Assembly: GCA_036489765.1 (NCBI GenBank)
Contig: DASXFE010000114.1
Span: 8,532 to 72,531, forward strand
Direction of reading: 5' to 3'
Length of the DNA: 64,000 nucleotides
Source of the DNA: DATARH01 sp036489765
GTDB lineage: Bacteria > Pseudomonadota > Alphaproteobacteria > ATCC43930 > CGMCC-115725
Below, piece by piece: positions 26,617-35,434 of the stretch. The notes under the pieces are model-generated. The model ran no database searches, was not told the origin of the DNA, and saw only the letters and a program-made list of their open reading frames with translations. The position numbers and the translations under genes were made by a program. Numbering within the stretch: position 1 is the stretch's first letter; each line of letters opens with the position of its first letter.

Positions 26617-28496
26617 GCGCTGAACCCGCCGTCGCCGAAGGCCTCCGCCCGTCCGGACTGCCCGGCCTGCGCCGTGCCGCGTTGCAGCTCGACCGGGTGA
26701 TCGGAGTCGCGACCGAGTTCATCGGTGCCGTCATCGTGCTGGCCGAGGTCGCGATCCTCTTCGCCGGCGTGGTCTCTCGCTACGTTCTCAACAGCCCGCT
26801 GATGTGGACGGACGAGCTAGCGAATTTCCTGCTGTTGTGGCTGGCGATGCTGGGGGCGGTCGTCGCCTTCCGCCGCGACGGCCACATGCGGCTCACGACC
26901 CTCGTCAATTCGCTGAGCCCCGATGTCGGCACATGGCTCGGCGCGCTCGCCTCACTGGTGCTGATCGCGTTCGTGCTCGAGATCCTCGTGCCGGCGCACG
27001 ACTATCTGACCCAGCAATCCTTTGTCACGCTGATCACCCTGCAGATTTCCGACGGCTACCGCGTGCTCGCGATCATGGTCGGCGTGTCGCTCTTGGCTCT
27101 GGTGACCCTGCTGCGCCTGTTCCAGACGACGACGCTGATGCGTTTCCTGTCGGCGCTCCTCGTCGTCGCCGCCGTCTCGGTCGGGCTTTGGATGTCGCAG
27201 CCGCTGCTGCTCGCGATGGGGCACGGCAGCCTGGTCGTGTTCTTTGTCGTGATGGTCGCGGTCTGCGTCGGGATCGGCGTACCGATCGCGTTCACCTTCG
27301 GGATCGCGACGCTCTCCTACCTCGCGCTCAACACCGACCTGCCGCTCGTCATCGTCATCAACCGCATGGATGACGGCATCTCGAACCTGCTGCTGCTGTC
27401 GGTGCCGATGTTCGTGTTCCTCGGCCTCCTGATGGAGATGACCGGGATCGCGCGGGTGATGGTCAATTTCCTCGCCTCGCTGGTGGGCCACGTGCGCGGC
27501 GGGCTCAGCTACGTATTGCTCGGCGCGATGTATCTCGTCTCGGGCATTTCCGGGTCGAAGGCCGCCGATATGGCCGCGGTCGCGCCAATCCTCTTCCCCG
27601 AGATGCAGAAGCGCGGCAGCCATCCGGGCGAGCTCGCCTCGCTCCTCGCGACGTCGAGCGCGATGTCGGAGACGATCCCGCCGAGCCTCGTCTTGATCAC
27701 GATCGGCTCGGTGGTGCCGGGCTTGTCGATCGCCGCGCTCTTCACCGGCGGGCTGCTCCCCGCCTTTGTCGCGGCCCTGGCGCTGGTGCTGGTCGCGTGG
27801 TGGCGCTCGCGTGGCACCGATACCGGCGTTCACGAGCGCGCCCGCGGCACCGAGATGCTGAAGAGCTTCGCGATCGCCGTGCCGGGCCTCACCCTCCCGT
27901 TCGTGATCCGCTTTGCGGTCATCGACGGCATCGCGACCGCGACCGAGGTGTCGACCGTCGGCGTCGTCTATACCGCGCTTCTCGGCATCTTCATCTATCG
28001 CCAGTTCGAGTGGCGCCGGATCTATCCGATCCTCGTCGAGACCGTATCGCTGACCGGCGCCGTGATGATGATCATCGGCACCGCGACGGCAATGGCCTGG
28101 GCCCTGACGCAATCCGGGTTTTCGCTGTGGCTGGTCTCGGTCATGGCGCATGTGCCGGGCGGCAGCTTTGGTTTCCTGCTGATCACGATCATCGCCTTCA
28201 TCATCCTCGGCAGTGTGCTCGAGGGGCTGCCGGCGATCGTGCTCTTCGGACCGCTCCTCTTCCCCGTCGCGAAATCGGTCGGCGTGCACGAGGTGCACTA
28301 CGCGATGGTCGTGATCCTGGCGATGGGGATCGGGCTTTTCGCCCCGCCCTTCGGCGTCGGCTTCTACGGCGCCTGCGCAATCGGGCGCGTCAACCCCGAC
28401 GACGCCCTCTGGCGCATCTGGCCCTATATCTTCGCCCTGATCGCCTCGCTGATTATCGTCGCCGCGATCCCGTGGCTGTCGATCGGGTTCCTGTAG
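26613..28496 (+). CDS. TRAP transporter fused small/large membrane subunit (DctQM)
   Basis: A 627-residue fusion. The first 175 residues are a DctQ-type four-helix unit (RYVLNSPLMWTDELANFLLLWLA with the conserved WxxE-like segment). The rest, from about residue 195, is a DctM transporter with a dozen helices, GSKAADMAAVAPILFPEM, a long loop, and AMGIGLFAPPFGVGFYGAC near the end. It uses the sodium or proton gradient to import the DctP-bound solute. The GTG start overlaps the dctP stop. The gene is intact. Confidence 0.93.
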   Translation: MSAEPAVAEGLRPSGLPGLRRAALQLDRVIGVATEFIGAVIVLAEVAILFAGVVSRYVLNSPLMWTDELANFLLLWLAMLGAVVAFRRDGHMRLTTLVNSLSPDVGTWLGALASLVLIAFVLEILVPAHDYLTQQSFVTLITLQISDGYRVLAIMVGVSLLALVTLLRLFQTTTLMRFLSALLVVAAVSVGLWMSQPLLLAMGHGSLVVFFVVMVAVCVGIGVPIAFTFGIATLSYLALNTDLPLVIVINRMDDGISNLLLLSVPMFVFLGLLMEMTGIARVMVNFLASLVGHVRGGLSYVLLGAMYLVSGISGSKAADMAAVAPILFPEMQKRGSHPGELASLLATSSAMSETIPPSLVLITIGSVVPGLSIAALFTGGLLPAFVAALALVLVAWWRSRGTDTGVHERARGTEMLKSFAIAVPGLTLPFVIRFAVIDGIATATEVSTVGVVYTALLGIFIYRQFEWRRIYPILVETVSLTGAVMMIIGTATAMAWALTQSGFSLWLVSVMAHVPGGSFGFLLITIIAFIILGSVLEGLPAIVLFGPLLFPVAKSVGVHEVHYAMVVILAMGIGLFAPPFGVGFYGACAIGRVNPDDALWRIWPYIFALIASLIIVAAIPWLSIGFL

Positions 28497-28500
28497 GCGG

Positions 28501-28780
28501 TCAGTCCTTCGCGACCATCACATCGGACGCCTTGATCACCGCGTACGCCTCGTCGCCGGCCTTGAGGCGGCGTCGTTGGGGATCGACGAGGTCACCAGCA
28601 CACCGCCGCCGATATCGCATCCTCGAGCCCGGCCGCCGCAAAGGCCGCCGCGAGCTCGCCCGGACCGGTGAACGGGCTCGCGTAACGCCGGCACAAGCTG
28701 CGTCCGCCGCCGGGTCGAGCGTCGCGGCGCTGTCCCAGAAGATGCTACTCGTCACCCCCGCACAGAAGGGGTCCAAGGGC
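28501..28780 (-). pseudogene. Remnant of a TOBE-domain (molybdopterin/molybdate-binding) protein gene
   Basis: The minus strand ends with LKAGDEAYAVIKASDVMVAKD, the typical end of molybdate-binding TOBE domains (Mop/ModE-type). In other frames upstream one can read DIGGGVLVTSSIPNDA, and GELAAAFAAAGLEDAISA, so frameshifts separate pieces of one older gene. No single frame gives a coherent protein of more than about 25 family-like residues. Confidence 0.5.
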
Positions 28781-28831
28781 GAGCGGTAGTGCGGTTGCCA
28801 CCAAGCTTCCCGCTTTCGTGGGAATGACGAG
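28748..28831. repeat. Intergenic inverted repeat
   Basis: Arms CTCGTCA (28748-28754) and TGACGAG (28825-28831) enclose a second pair (CACCCCCGCACAG and TTCCCGCTTTCGTGGGAA). The arrangement resembles the CGTCATCCCCGCG-type dispersed elements found between genes in many proteobacteria. Confidence 0.45.
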
Positions 28832-28887
28832 GCGAGGATGGCGATTCAATCCGGATGAATCTTCGTTTAGGGTCCGCCGTTCACGGC

Positions 28888-29685
28888 ATGGGGAGCATTA
28901 AAACAGTGTCGGACATTCGGGTTTCCCGGCGGGATGAAGCGGTCGCCGTGGTGTCGATCGACCGGCAGGCGCGGCGCAATGCGCTCGACCTCGCGGCGTG
29001 GCGCGACCTCGCTGCCGCATTCCGCGGCCTCGCCGACGACCGCGGCGTCCGCCTCGTCATCCTCACAGGCTCAGGCGGGCATTTCTGCGCCGGCGCCGAC
29101 ATCAGCGAGTTCGCCCGCGTCCGCTCCGACAGCGCCAGCGGCGAGACCTACGAGAAGAGCGTCGGGGCCGCCTATGCCGCGATCCGCGCGCTGCCGCAGC
29201 CGAGCATTGCGGCGATCGCGGGGAGCTGCGCCGGCGGCGGCTGCGCGATCGCGCTGTGCTGCGATTTCAGGGTGATGCGCCGCGGTGCCCGCTTCGGCAT
29301 CCCGGCGGCCAAGCTCGGCACGATCTATACGATCGAGGAATGCCGGCTCCTGTGGTCGACCGTCGGCATCGCCAACGCCAAACGCGTCCTCTTCGGCGGC
29401 GACCTTCTCCCCGCCGAGACCGCGCGCGAGATGCGCTTCGCCGACGCCCTCGTCGACGGCGACCCGGTCGAGGCCGCGATTCAGTTCGCCCCCGCGATGG
29501 CCGCCAACGCCCCTCTGGCTATCGCCGGGATGAAGACCATCCTCGAAGAACTCGCCCGCGGCGACATCGCCGCCGCCCGCCCCGAAATCCACCGCCTGAT
29601 CCGGGAAGCCCTCGACAGCGCCGACTACCGCGAAGGCGCCGCCGCCTTCATGGAAAAGCGGGCCGCACGGTTCGAGGGACGATAG
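28888..29685 (+). CDS. Enoyl-CoA hydratase/isomerase family protein lacking both catalytic glutamates
   Basis: A 265-residue crotonase-fold protein. The oxyanion hole (FCAGADISEF near residue 65) and the GGGC turn are present. The two glutamates that carry out hydration in mitochondrial-type enoyl-CoA hydratase fall in GGGCExA and FGxPExxLG; here the matching segments read GGGCAIA and FGIPAAKLG, so both are alanine. The protein therefore probably does not hydrate crotonyl-CoA and may act in isomerisation, hydrolysis or carbon-carbon bond chemistry of acyl-CoA. The ATG at 28888 was chosen over an upstream in-frame ATG at 28855. Confidence 0.85.
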   Translation: MGSIKTVSDIRVSRRDEAVAVVSIDRQARRNALDLAAWRDLAAAFRGLADDRGVRLVILTGSGGHFCAGADISEFARVRSDSASGETYEKSVGAAYAAIRALPQPSIAAIAGSCAGGGCAIALCCDFRVMRRGARFGIPAAKLGTIYTIEECRLLWSTVGIANAKRVLFGGDLLPAETAREMRFADALVDGDPVEAAIQFAPAMAANAPLAIAGMKTILEELARGDIAAARPEIHRLIREALDSADYREGAAAFMEKRAARFEGR

Positions 29686-29688
29686 GGT

Positions 29689-30253
29689 CGTAGGGTAGGG
29701 TAGAGCGCAGCGAAGCCCACCGAGAAAATCTTAACCGCAACGGGCGCGGGGTTTCGCAGAGGTCCTTTACTTCCTCCGCGATCCTCTGCGTCTTCAGCGG
29801 TTGAAAGACCCACCCGGCATTCGGGCGCAGACGGGACCAGAGCCCGTCAGGTGCGGTGGGTGCGTCAGCAGCGGTGCCAGTCGCACCAGTTGCGCCGCGA
29901 GTCTGGGCGCCAGGCGGGATCCCAACCTTGATGCCAGCGGTGTGGATACCACGTTCTGCCCCACCAGAACCCATTTCCGGGAGCGACGTAGGCCCCGGCG
30001 CGCGGCCCGGGTCCGCACCACCGATTCGGCCCGCACCACCACGCGTAAGCATTGGTCGCCGGCAGAGCAAATCCGATGCCGAGCGCCAGGACGAAAGCGG
30101 AGATAAGCAGTTTCATGCCGCAATGAACGGCCAACCGGGACGAGGTATTCCCTCCATGGCCCAAAAATTCGCTGAAGCGACTCTTGATTTCTCCGCTTTG
30201 ATGCGGCGGACTTTGGTCCCATGTGCGCCGAACACCGCTCTACCCGCCCTACG
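29689..30253. repeat. Inverted repeats flanking a 0.55-kb segment
   Basis: The left copy (29689-29707, CGTAGGG...TAGAGCG) and right copy (30236-30253, CGCTCTACCCGCCCTACG) are reverse complements with about two mismatches over 18 bases. Between them lies the Trp-rich secreted protein gene. A further short inverted repeat (CGCAGAGG at 29755-29762 / CCTCTGCG at 29783-29790) sits just inside the left copy. They may be two copies of a dispersed repeat or the ends of a small cassette. Confidence 0.45.
29865..30116 (-). CDS. Small secreted Trp/Gly-rich protein
   Basis: An 83-residue protein from the ATG at 30116. The first 25 residues are a clear Sec signal peptide (KLLISAFVLALGIGFALPA, cleavage after AYA). 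The mature part of about 58 residues contains roughly a dozen tryptophans, several Gly/Pro and His, and four cysteines (WWCGP, RWCGPG, WCDWH, final C). Short GXW-rich proteins of this kind are common as unnamed outer-surface or periplasmic proteins in Hyphomicrobiales. Function unknown. Confidence 0.6.
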   Translation of the reverse strand: MKLLISAFVLALGIGFALPATNAYAWWCGPNRWCGPGPRAGAYVAPGNGFWWGRTWYPHRWHQGWDPAWRPDSRRNWCDWHRC

Positions 30254-30257
30254 AGGG

Positions 30258-30815
30258 TTACGTGAACCGCGCGGCGAGCGGCTTGGGGCCGAGCGAAGCC
30301 GGGTCGAGCGCCCGCAATTTCGCGAGGGTCTCGACGAGCGCGGCCATATCCTTCAACCCGCCTTCCGACGCCAGTTTCCCATCCTTGAAGTCGCCGCCGG
30401 TCAGGTATACCGACGTCGGCGCCGTGAGCGCGCCGAACCAGGCCAAAACGACGCGGAGCTGAGTGTCGACGGCGAGGTAGTGGTGCGGCGAGCCGCCCAT
30501 CGCGACGATGCCGACCGGCTTGTTCTGCAACGCGGCGACCGGGGCGATGTCGAGGAGGTTCTTGAGCACCCCCGGATAGCTCGCGCGGTAGACCGGCGCG
30601 GCAATCAGCACCGATTTGGCCGCATTCAGCTTCGCGACCGCTGCGCGGGTCGCGTCGTTGTAGGCATCGTCCGCGCGGCCGTCGCAAATCTCGATCCCCG
30701 CGTCGGCAAGGTTGATCGTCTCGGCATTGCCGGCCGTGTCGGCGGCGGCCTGCATCGCCGCCGCGAGGCGGCCGGGCGGGGTCGCGGCGCCGACGATGAT
30801 CAGCAGGTCCGTCAT
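30258..30815 (-). CDS. NADPH-dependent FMN reductase (SsuE-like)
   Basis: A 185-residue flavodoxin-fold protein. It has the nucleotide-binding start (TDLLIIVGAATPPGRL), SVLIAAPVYRASYPGVLKNLLD, typical of SsuE/NAD(P)H:FMN reductases, and the segment GIVAMGGSPHHYLAVDTQLR. It overlaps the LLM monooxygenase gene (ATGA at 30812-30815 region) and very likely supplies reduced FMN to it and to the other LLM enzymes nearby. This is the standard two-component pairing. Confidence 0.88.
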   Translation of the reverse strand: MTDLLIIVGAATPPGRLAAAMQAAADTAGNAETINLADAGIEICDGRADDAYNDATRAAVAKLNAAKSVLIAAPVYRASYPGVLKNLLDIAPVAALQNKPVGIVAMGGSPHHYLAVDTQLRVVLAWFGALTAPTSVYLTGGDFKDGKLASEGGLKDMAALVETLAKLRALDPASLGPKPLAARFT

Positions 30816-32137
30816 CACGCCGCCCCCTCTTGCCGCGGCCGCAGCGGCGCGGCGATGCGCGGCAGGCCGAGATGGTCGCGCAATGTCGTGCCCTCGTAGT
30901 CGCGGCGGAAGAGGCCGCGGCGCTGCAATTCCGGCACGACCTGGTCGACGAAATCGGCGAAGGCCCCGGGGAAATGCGCCGGCAGGACGTTGTACCCGTC
31001 GGCCGCCCCGGTGGTGAACCACTCTTCCAATGTGTCCGCAATCCCCGTCGGCGTGCCGCAGATCACCCAATGCCCGCGTGCCGCCGCGGTCAGGTTATAG
31101 AGGTCGCGCAGCGTCATCCTCTCGCGCCGCGCCATCTCGTAGAGCACGCGATGGAACGTGCGCCCGCCGTCGCTGGTCGGCGGCGGCGGCACCGGCGCGT
31201 CGAGGTCGTGGCCGCTGACGTCGTAGCCGATGCGGCTCGTGACGAGGGTCAGCGCGTTGCTCGGCGTGATCCAGCTTTGCAATTTGGCGAGCTGCTCGCG
31301 CGCCTCGGCGTCGCTCTTGCCGACGATGCACATGACGCCCGGCAACACCGCGAGCTCGTCGGGCGAGCGGCCGTATTTCGCCATGCGGCCCTTGAGGTCG
31401 GCATACGCCTTTCGCGCCGGCTCGATCTCCTGTACGACCGAGAAGACGACATCGGCTGTTCGCGCCGCCAGTTCCAGCCCCGACGGCGACCCGCCGGCCT
31501 GGATGATCACCGGATGCCCCTGCGGGCACCGCGCCTGGTTGATCGGCCCCCGCACCTGGAAGAATTTGCCGCGATGGTTCAGCGGCCGCACCCTGTCGGC
31601 ATCGATGTATTGCCCGGTGGCCTTGTCGGCGACGATCGCGCCGTCCTCCCAGCAATCCCACAGGCCGCGGACGACATCGACAAACTCGTTGGCCCGCTCG
31701 TAACGCAGCTCGTGCTCGATGTGCTCGTCGCGATTGAAGTTGAGCGCCGCCTTCGGGTTCGAGCTGGTAACGACATTCCACGCCGCACGCCCGCCCGACA
31801 GATGGTCGATCGAGCCGAAGAGGCGGGCGACGTTGTAGGGCTCGGAGAAACTCGTCGAGACCGTCGCGCCGAGCCCGATATGGGTTGTGGTTTGGGAAAG
31901 CGCGGTGATCAGCGTCGTCGGCTCGAACCGGCACAGAAACGACGGATGGTCGGTCGGCTCCATCACCATCGAGTCCGAGATGAACAGGAGGTCGAACTTG
32001 CCGCGCTCGGCGATGCGGCCGATCTCCTGCATCACCGGCCATTCCATATGCGTCGAAAACGCGCCGTCGTAGCGCCACCCGGCCGAATGATTGCCGGTGC
32101 CGAGCACGAACACGCCGAGATGCATCTGCCGCTTCAT
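30815..32137 (-). CDS. LLM-class FMN-dependent monooxygenase, NtaA/SnaA/DszA family
   Basis: A 440-residue class C flavin monooxygenase. It opens with the family pattern MHLGVFVLGTGNHSAGWRY and shows ISDSMVMEPTDHPSF, SIDHLSGGRAAWNVVTS (FMN phosphate site) and ends with GLFRRDYEGTTLRDHLGL, which is diagnostic of the NtaA group. Members oxidise chelators such as NTA/EDTA, sulfones or amines with FMNH2 and O2. The coupled reductase gene overlaps its 3' end and a GST gene overlaps its start. The ATG at 32137 is preferred over a longer frame. Confidence 0.9.
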   Translation of the reverse strand: MKRQMHLGVFVLGTGNHSAGWRYDGAFSTHMEWPVMQEIGRIAERGKFDLLFISDSMVMEPTDHPSFLCRFEPTTLITALSQTTTHIGLGATVSTSFSEPYNVARLFGSIDHLSGGRAAWNVVTSSNPKAALNFNRDEHIEHELRYERANEFVDVVRGLWDCWEDGAIVADKATGQYIDADRVRPLNHRGKFFQVRGPINQARCPQGHPVIIQAGGSPSGLELAARTADVVFSVVQEIEPARKAYADLKGRMAKYGRSPDELAVLPGVMCIVGKSDAEAREQLAKLQSWITPSNALTLVTSRIGYDVSGHDLDAPVPPPPTSDGGRTFHRVLYEMARRERMTLRDLYNLTAAARGHWVICGTPTGIADTLEEWFTTGAADGYNVLPAHFPGAFADFVDQVVPELQRRGLFRRDYEGTTLRDHLGLPRIAAPLRPRQEGAA

Positions 32138-32769
32138 GCCGGCCCTCCGTTCGGGAAATTCCGCCGCCACACCCGCGCCAACTCCGGCCGCGCCTCGGCC
32201 TTGAGCGCGATCGCGTGCAGCCTAGGGCAACGCGCGGCGAACCACGCCCGCCGCGGCCGCCAATGGGTCATCACCGCGAGGTAGATATCGAGCGCCGAAA
32301 ACCGCCCGCCGAGAAACCACTCGTCGCCTGCCTCGGCTTCGACCATGCCCCACAGCGATTCGCGGTAGAGCGCGACGTTTTCGGCGAACTTTTCCGCCCC
32401 CTCGACCGGGGCGAAGCGGGTCGGGTCGTCGATATAGGTGAAGGTCGGATAGATGTTGGCGACGAGAAAGACGAGCCAACGCAGGAATTTCGGCCGCTCC
32501 GCCTCGCCCGGCGCCGGGACGAGCGCGGCGCTCTGCGCGACATCGGCGAGGTAGAGCGTGATCGCCGCGCTCTCGGTCATGATGTCACCGCCGGGCAGGA
32601 CCAGCGTCGGCACCTGCGCCACCGGGTTGACCGCCGACAAATGCTCGCGCGCGGCCGCCGACGCGAAGAGGTCGTCGACATCCACGACCTCGTACGGCAA
32701 CCCGTACCAGGCGAGCTGCACCTCCGTCAGCGTCGAGCCCCATCCGGGGCGGGCGAAGAGCTTGTACAT
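32134..32769 (-). CDS. Glutathione S-transferase family protein
   Basis: A 211-residue protein with the N-terminal thioredoxin fold (YKLFARPGWGSTLTEVQLAWYG), the cis-Pro motif QVPTLVLPGGD and gamma-Glu contact TESAAITLYLAD near residue 70, and a helical C-terminal half. Its stop overlaps the LLM gene start (ATGA), so it forms an operon with the monooxygenase and FMN reductase. It may detoxify or cleave an intermediate made by the monooxygenase. Confidence 0.88.
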   Translation of the reverse strand: MYKLFARPGWGSTLTEVQLAWYGLPYEVVDVDDLFASAAAREHLSAVNPVAQVPTLVLPGGDIMTESAAITLYLADVAQSAALVPAPGEAERPKFLRWLVFLVANIYPTFTYIDDPTRFAPVEGAEKFAENVALYRESLWGMVEAEAGDEWFLGGRFSALDIYLAVMTHWRPRRAWFAARCPRLHAIALKAEARPELARVWRRNFPNGGPA

Positions 32770-32819
32770 CGCGGCGAAGCATAGTGGACGCGTTGCGATT
32801 ATGCGATCCTCACCCATCT

Positions 32820-32950
32820 GAGGTCATTCCGGGGCATCGCGCAGCGATGAACCCGGAACCCACGAACACGGGCTTCGCGGAAGTACGTTCGGCAGGAAGG
32901 GACCGTGTTCTGGGTTCCGGGTTCGGCCTGCGGCCGTCCGGAATGACCTC
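32820..32950. repeat. Long palindromic intergenic repeat
   Basis: A perfect 13-base pair, GAGGTCATTCCGG (32820-32832) and its reverse complement (32938-32950), encloses a second long stem (CCCGGAACCC...CACGG / CCGTG...GGGTTCCGGG). The whole 131-base unit could fold into one cruciform-like structure in the divergent gap between the GST and LLM genes. Confidence 0.65.
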
Positions 32951-32971
32951 GGAAGATGCTGGAGAGGCGAC

Positions 32972-34303
32972 ATGGCGGCGGACAAGAAAATGCGGTTGGG
33001 GGCGTTTATGCGTCCCGTCGGCATCCATACCGGCTGGTGGCGCTATCCCGGCGCCTATCCGGATGCGAACTTCAACCTCCAGCACCTGATCCGCTTTATC
33101 CAGAAGCTGGAAGCGGGCAAGTTCGACGCGTGGTTCATGGCCGACCACCTCGCCGTCCTCAACATGCCGATGGCGGCGCTGAAGCGCAGCGCGACGGTGA
33201 CCTCGTTCGATCCGCTGACCCTGCTGCCGGCGCTGGCGATGATGACGAGGCATATCGGCCTTATCGCCACCGCCTCGACGACGTTCGAGCCGGCCTACAT
33301 GATCGCCCGGCGTTTCGCCTCGCTCGACCACATCTCGGGCGGGCGCGCCGGGTGGAACCTGGTCACGACCTCGAACCCCGACGCCGCTCTCAATTTCGGC
33401 ATGACCGAGCATATGGAGCACGGCGAACGCTATCGCCGGGCGCGCGAGTTCTACGATGTCGTGACCGGGCTCTGGGACAGCTTTGCCGAGGACGCCTTTG
33501 TCCGCGATGTCGAGGAAGGGATCTATTTCAACCCGGACCGCATGCACACGCTTGACCACGAGGGCGAGTTCCTGTCGGTGCGCGGGCCGCTCAACATCGG
33601 CCGGCCGATCCAGGGCTGGCCGGTCATCGTCCAGGCCGGCGCGTCGGATGCCGGGCGGCAGCTCGCCGGCGAGACGGCCGAGATGGTGTTTGCCAGCGGC
33701 GGCAACCTCGCCGACGCCAAGGCGACCTATGCCGACATCAAGGCGCGCGGCAAAACGGTCGGGCGCGACCCCGATCACATCAAGATATTGCCCGGCTGCC
33801 TTGTCGTCGTCGGCGACACGGCGGAGGAGGCGCAGGCGAAACGTGCGCAGCTCGATGCCGGCGTCCACCCCGACAGCGGCATGGCCTCGCTGTCGATCGC
33901 GCTCGGCCACGACGCGTCGGTGTTCGACCTCGACGGCCCGCTTCCCGACATCCCGGAAAGCAACGCCTCCAAATCCGGCCGCCAGCGCGTGATCGACCGC
34001 GCCCGGCGTGACAACCTGACGGTCCGGCAGCTCGCCACGATCGCCGGCAGCTATGGCGGGCTCGCGATGGTCGGCACGCCCAAGATGATCGTCGACCAGA
34101 TGGAGGAGTGGTTCTTCGGCGAGGCCTGCGACGGCTTCAACATCATGTTCCCGTGGGTTCCCGGCGGGCTTGACGAATTCGTCGACCGCGTAGTGCCGGA
34201 AATGCAGCGCCGCGGTCTCTTCCGCACCGAATACGAGGGAACGACGCTCAGGGAGAACTTGGGCCTGCCGCGGCCGGCGAACCGGTTCTTCCCGGACAGA
34301 TAA
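32972..34303 (+). CDS. LLM-class FMN-dependent monooxygenase, NtaA/SnaA/DszA family
   Basis: A 443-residue paralogue of the protein at 30815-32137. It has MRLGAFMRPVGIHTGWWRYPG, SLDHISGGRAGWNLVTTSNPD for FMN binding, and the ending GLFRTEYEGTTLRENLGLP. It begins an operon with a DMT exporter and a dimethylformamidase homologue. The ATG follows GGAGAGG. Substrate is unknown. Confidence 0.9.
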   Translation: MAADKKMRLGAFMRPVGIHTGWWRYPGAYPDANFNLQHLIRFIQKLEAGKFDAWFMADHLAVLNMPMAALKRSATVTSFDPLTLLPALAMMTRHIGLIATASTTFEPAYMIARRFASLDHISGGRAGWNLVTTSNPDAALNFGMTEHMEHGERYRRAREFYDVVTGLWDSFAEDAFVRDVEEGIYFNPDRMHTLDHEGEFLSVRGPLNIGRPIQGWPVIVQAGASDAGRQLAGETAEMVFASGGNLADAKATYADIKARGKTVGRDPDHIKILPGCLVVVGDTAEEAQAKRAQLDAGVHPDSGMASLSIALGHDASVFDLDGPLPDIPESNASKSGRQRVIDRARRDNLTVRQLATIAGSYGGLAMVGTPKMIVDQMEEWFFGEACDGFNIMFPWVPGGLDEFVDRVVPEMQRRGLFRTEYEGTTLRENLGLPRPANRFFPDR

Positions 34304-34317
34304 GGGATAAAAGGGAG

Positions 34318-34336
34318 TGCGGACGTCTCGTCCGCA
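34318..34336. repeat. Short hairpin element, TGCGGACG-TCT-CGTCCGCA
   Basis: An 8-base perfect stem with a TCT loop lies after the LLM gene. The GGACGTCTCGTCC core is the same as in the elements near 38359 and 47544, so it looks like a member of a repeat family. It might also stop transcription on the plus strand, although the following sequence is A-rich rather than T-rich. Confidence 0.45.
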
Positions 34337-34402
34337 CCCAACAAAAAATGCGGGCGGCCCTTCGACAAGCTCAGGAGCCCGCGCTCCTTGGGGGAAACCT
34401 TA

Positions 34403-35386
34403 GTGCTCGGCATCCTTTACGCCGCCCTCGGTGCGTTCACGTTTGCGGTCAACAACGTGGCGATGCGTCGGGGCGTGGTGACGGGCAGCGTCCTGCAAGG
34501 CATGGCGATGACCGTGCCGTGCGGCGGCCTCACCTTTCTCGTGATCGCCGTTGCCTTTGGCGAGCTGGGCCAGATCACGATGTTCCCGATGGTCGCGGTC
34601 GCCTGGCTGGCGGGCCAGGGGATCGTGCATTTCGTCTTTGGCCGCTACTGCAACTACAGATCCAACCAGCTGATGGGGGTCAACCTCTCCGCCCCGGTGG
34701 TGCAGTTGCAGATCGTCGTCGCGATGGTGTGGGCCGTGCTGACGCTGCACGAAATCTTCACCGTGCTGCAGGCGATCGGCTCGGTGTTGATGGTGGGCGG
34801 GTCGTTCGTCACCCAGCGCAACGCTAGCGGTGCGAGAAAGCCCGCCGCATCGGGCACGGCGGCCGCGTTCCGCCCGCGTGTCGCCTCGGGCTCCGTGTTC
34901 GCGCTCGGCGCGGCGCTCGGCTACGGCACCTCGCCCTTGATGGCCCGCGAGGCCTTCCTGCACGCGCCCGGCATCGGGACCGCGGCCGGCGGCTGCATCG
35001 CCTACGCGTCGGCGACGGTGTTCTTCGCGCTGATCCTCCTCAAACGCGGCGCCTGGGCCGACATCAAAGGCACGAGCCGCGAGAACATGCCGTGGTTTCT
35101 GGCGGGGGCGGTGACGGTGGCAATTTCACAGGCCTTCGTCTACGCCTCGCTCGCCTTGGCGCCGCTGATCGTGGTGACCCCGATCCTGCAGCTCTCGCTC
35201 GTGTTCCGCCTGGGGTTGTCGCAGCTCGTCAACCGCGAGCACGAGGTGATGAACACGGCCGTGATCGCCGGCGCCTTCACCGCGGTGCTGGGATCGCTCC
35301 TCGTCGCGATCCCGAGCGACACGCTGGCCTCGTGGCTCGCCCTGCCGCCGGCGCTCGCCGATTTTCTGCGCTACCGGCTGGCATAG
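34403..35386 (+). CDS. DMT-superfamily (EamA-like) transporter
   Basis: A 327-residue membrane protein with about ten hydrophobic segments in two similar halves, as in EamA/DMT transporters (LYAALGAFTFAVNNVAMRRG and ALGAALGYGTSPLMAREAF start each half). A GTG at 34403, 8 bases after a GGGGG stretch, is a better start than a TTG at 34388. The gene lies between the LLM and dimethylformamidase-like genes, so it may export a product or import a substrate of these enzymes. Confidence 0.82.
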   Translation: MLGILYAALGAFTFAVNNVAMRRGVVTGSVLQGMAMTVPCGGLTFLVIAVAFGELGQITMFPMVAVAWLAGQGIVHFVFGRYCNYRSNQLMGVNLSAPVVQLQIVVAMVWAVLTLHEIFTVLQAIGSVLMVGGSFVTQRNASGARKPAASGTAAAFRPRVASGSVFALGAALGYGTSPLMAREAFLHAPGIGTAAGGCIAYASATVFFALILLKRGAWADIKGTSRENMPWFLAGAVTVAISQAFVYASLALAPLIVVTPILQLSLVFRLGLSQLVNREHEVMNTAVIAGAFTAVLGSLLVAIPSDTLASWLALPPALADFLRYRLA

Positions 35387-35434
35387 GCGCCCGCTTATCA
35401 TCGATCGCTGGGGCGAACAGGGAGGTCCGGTGCC

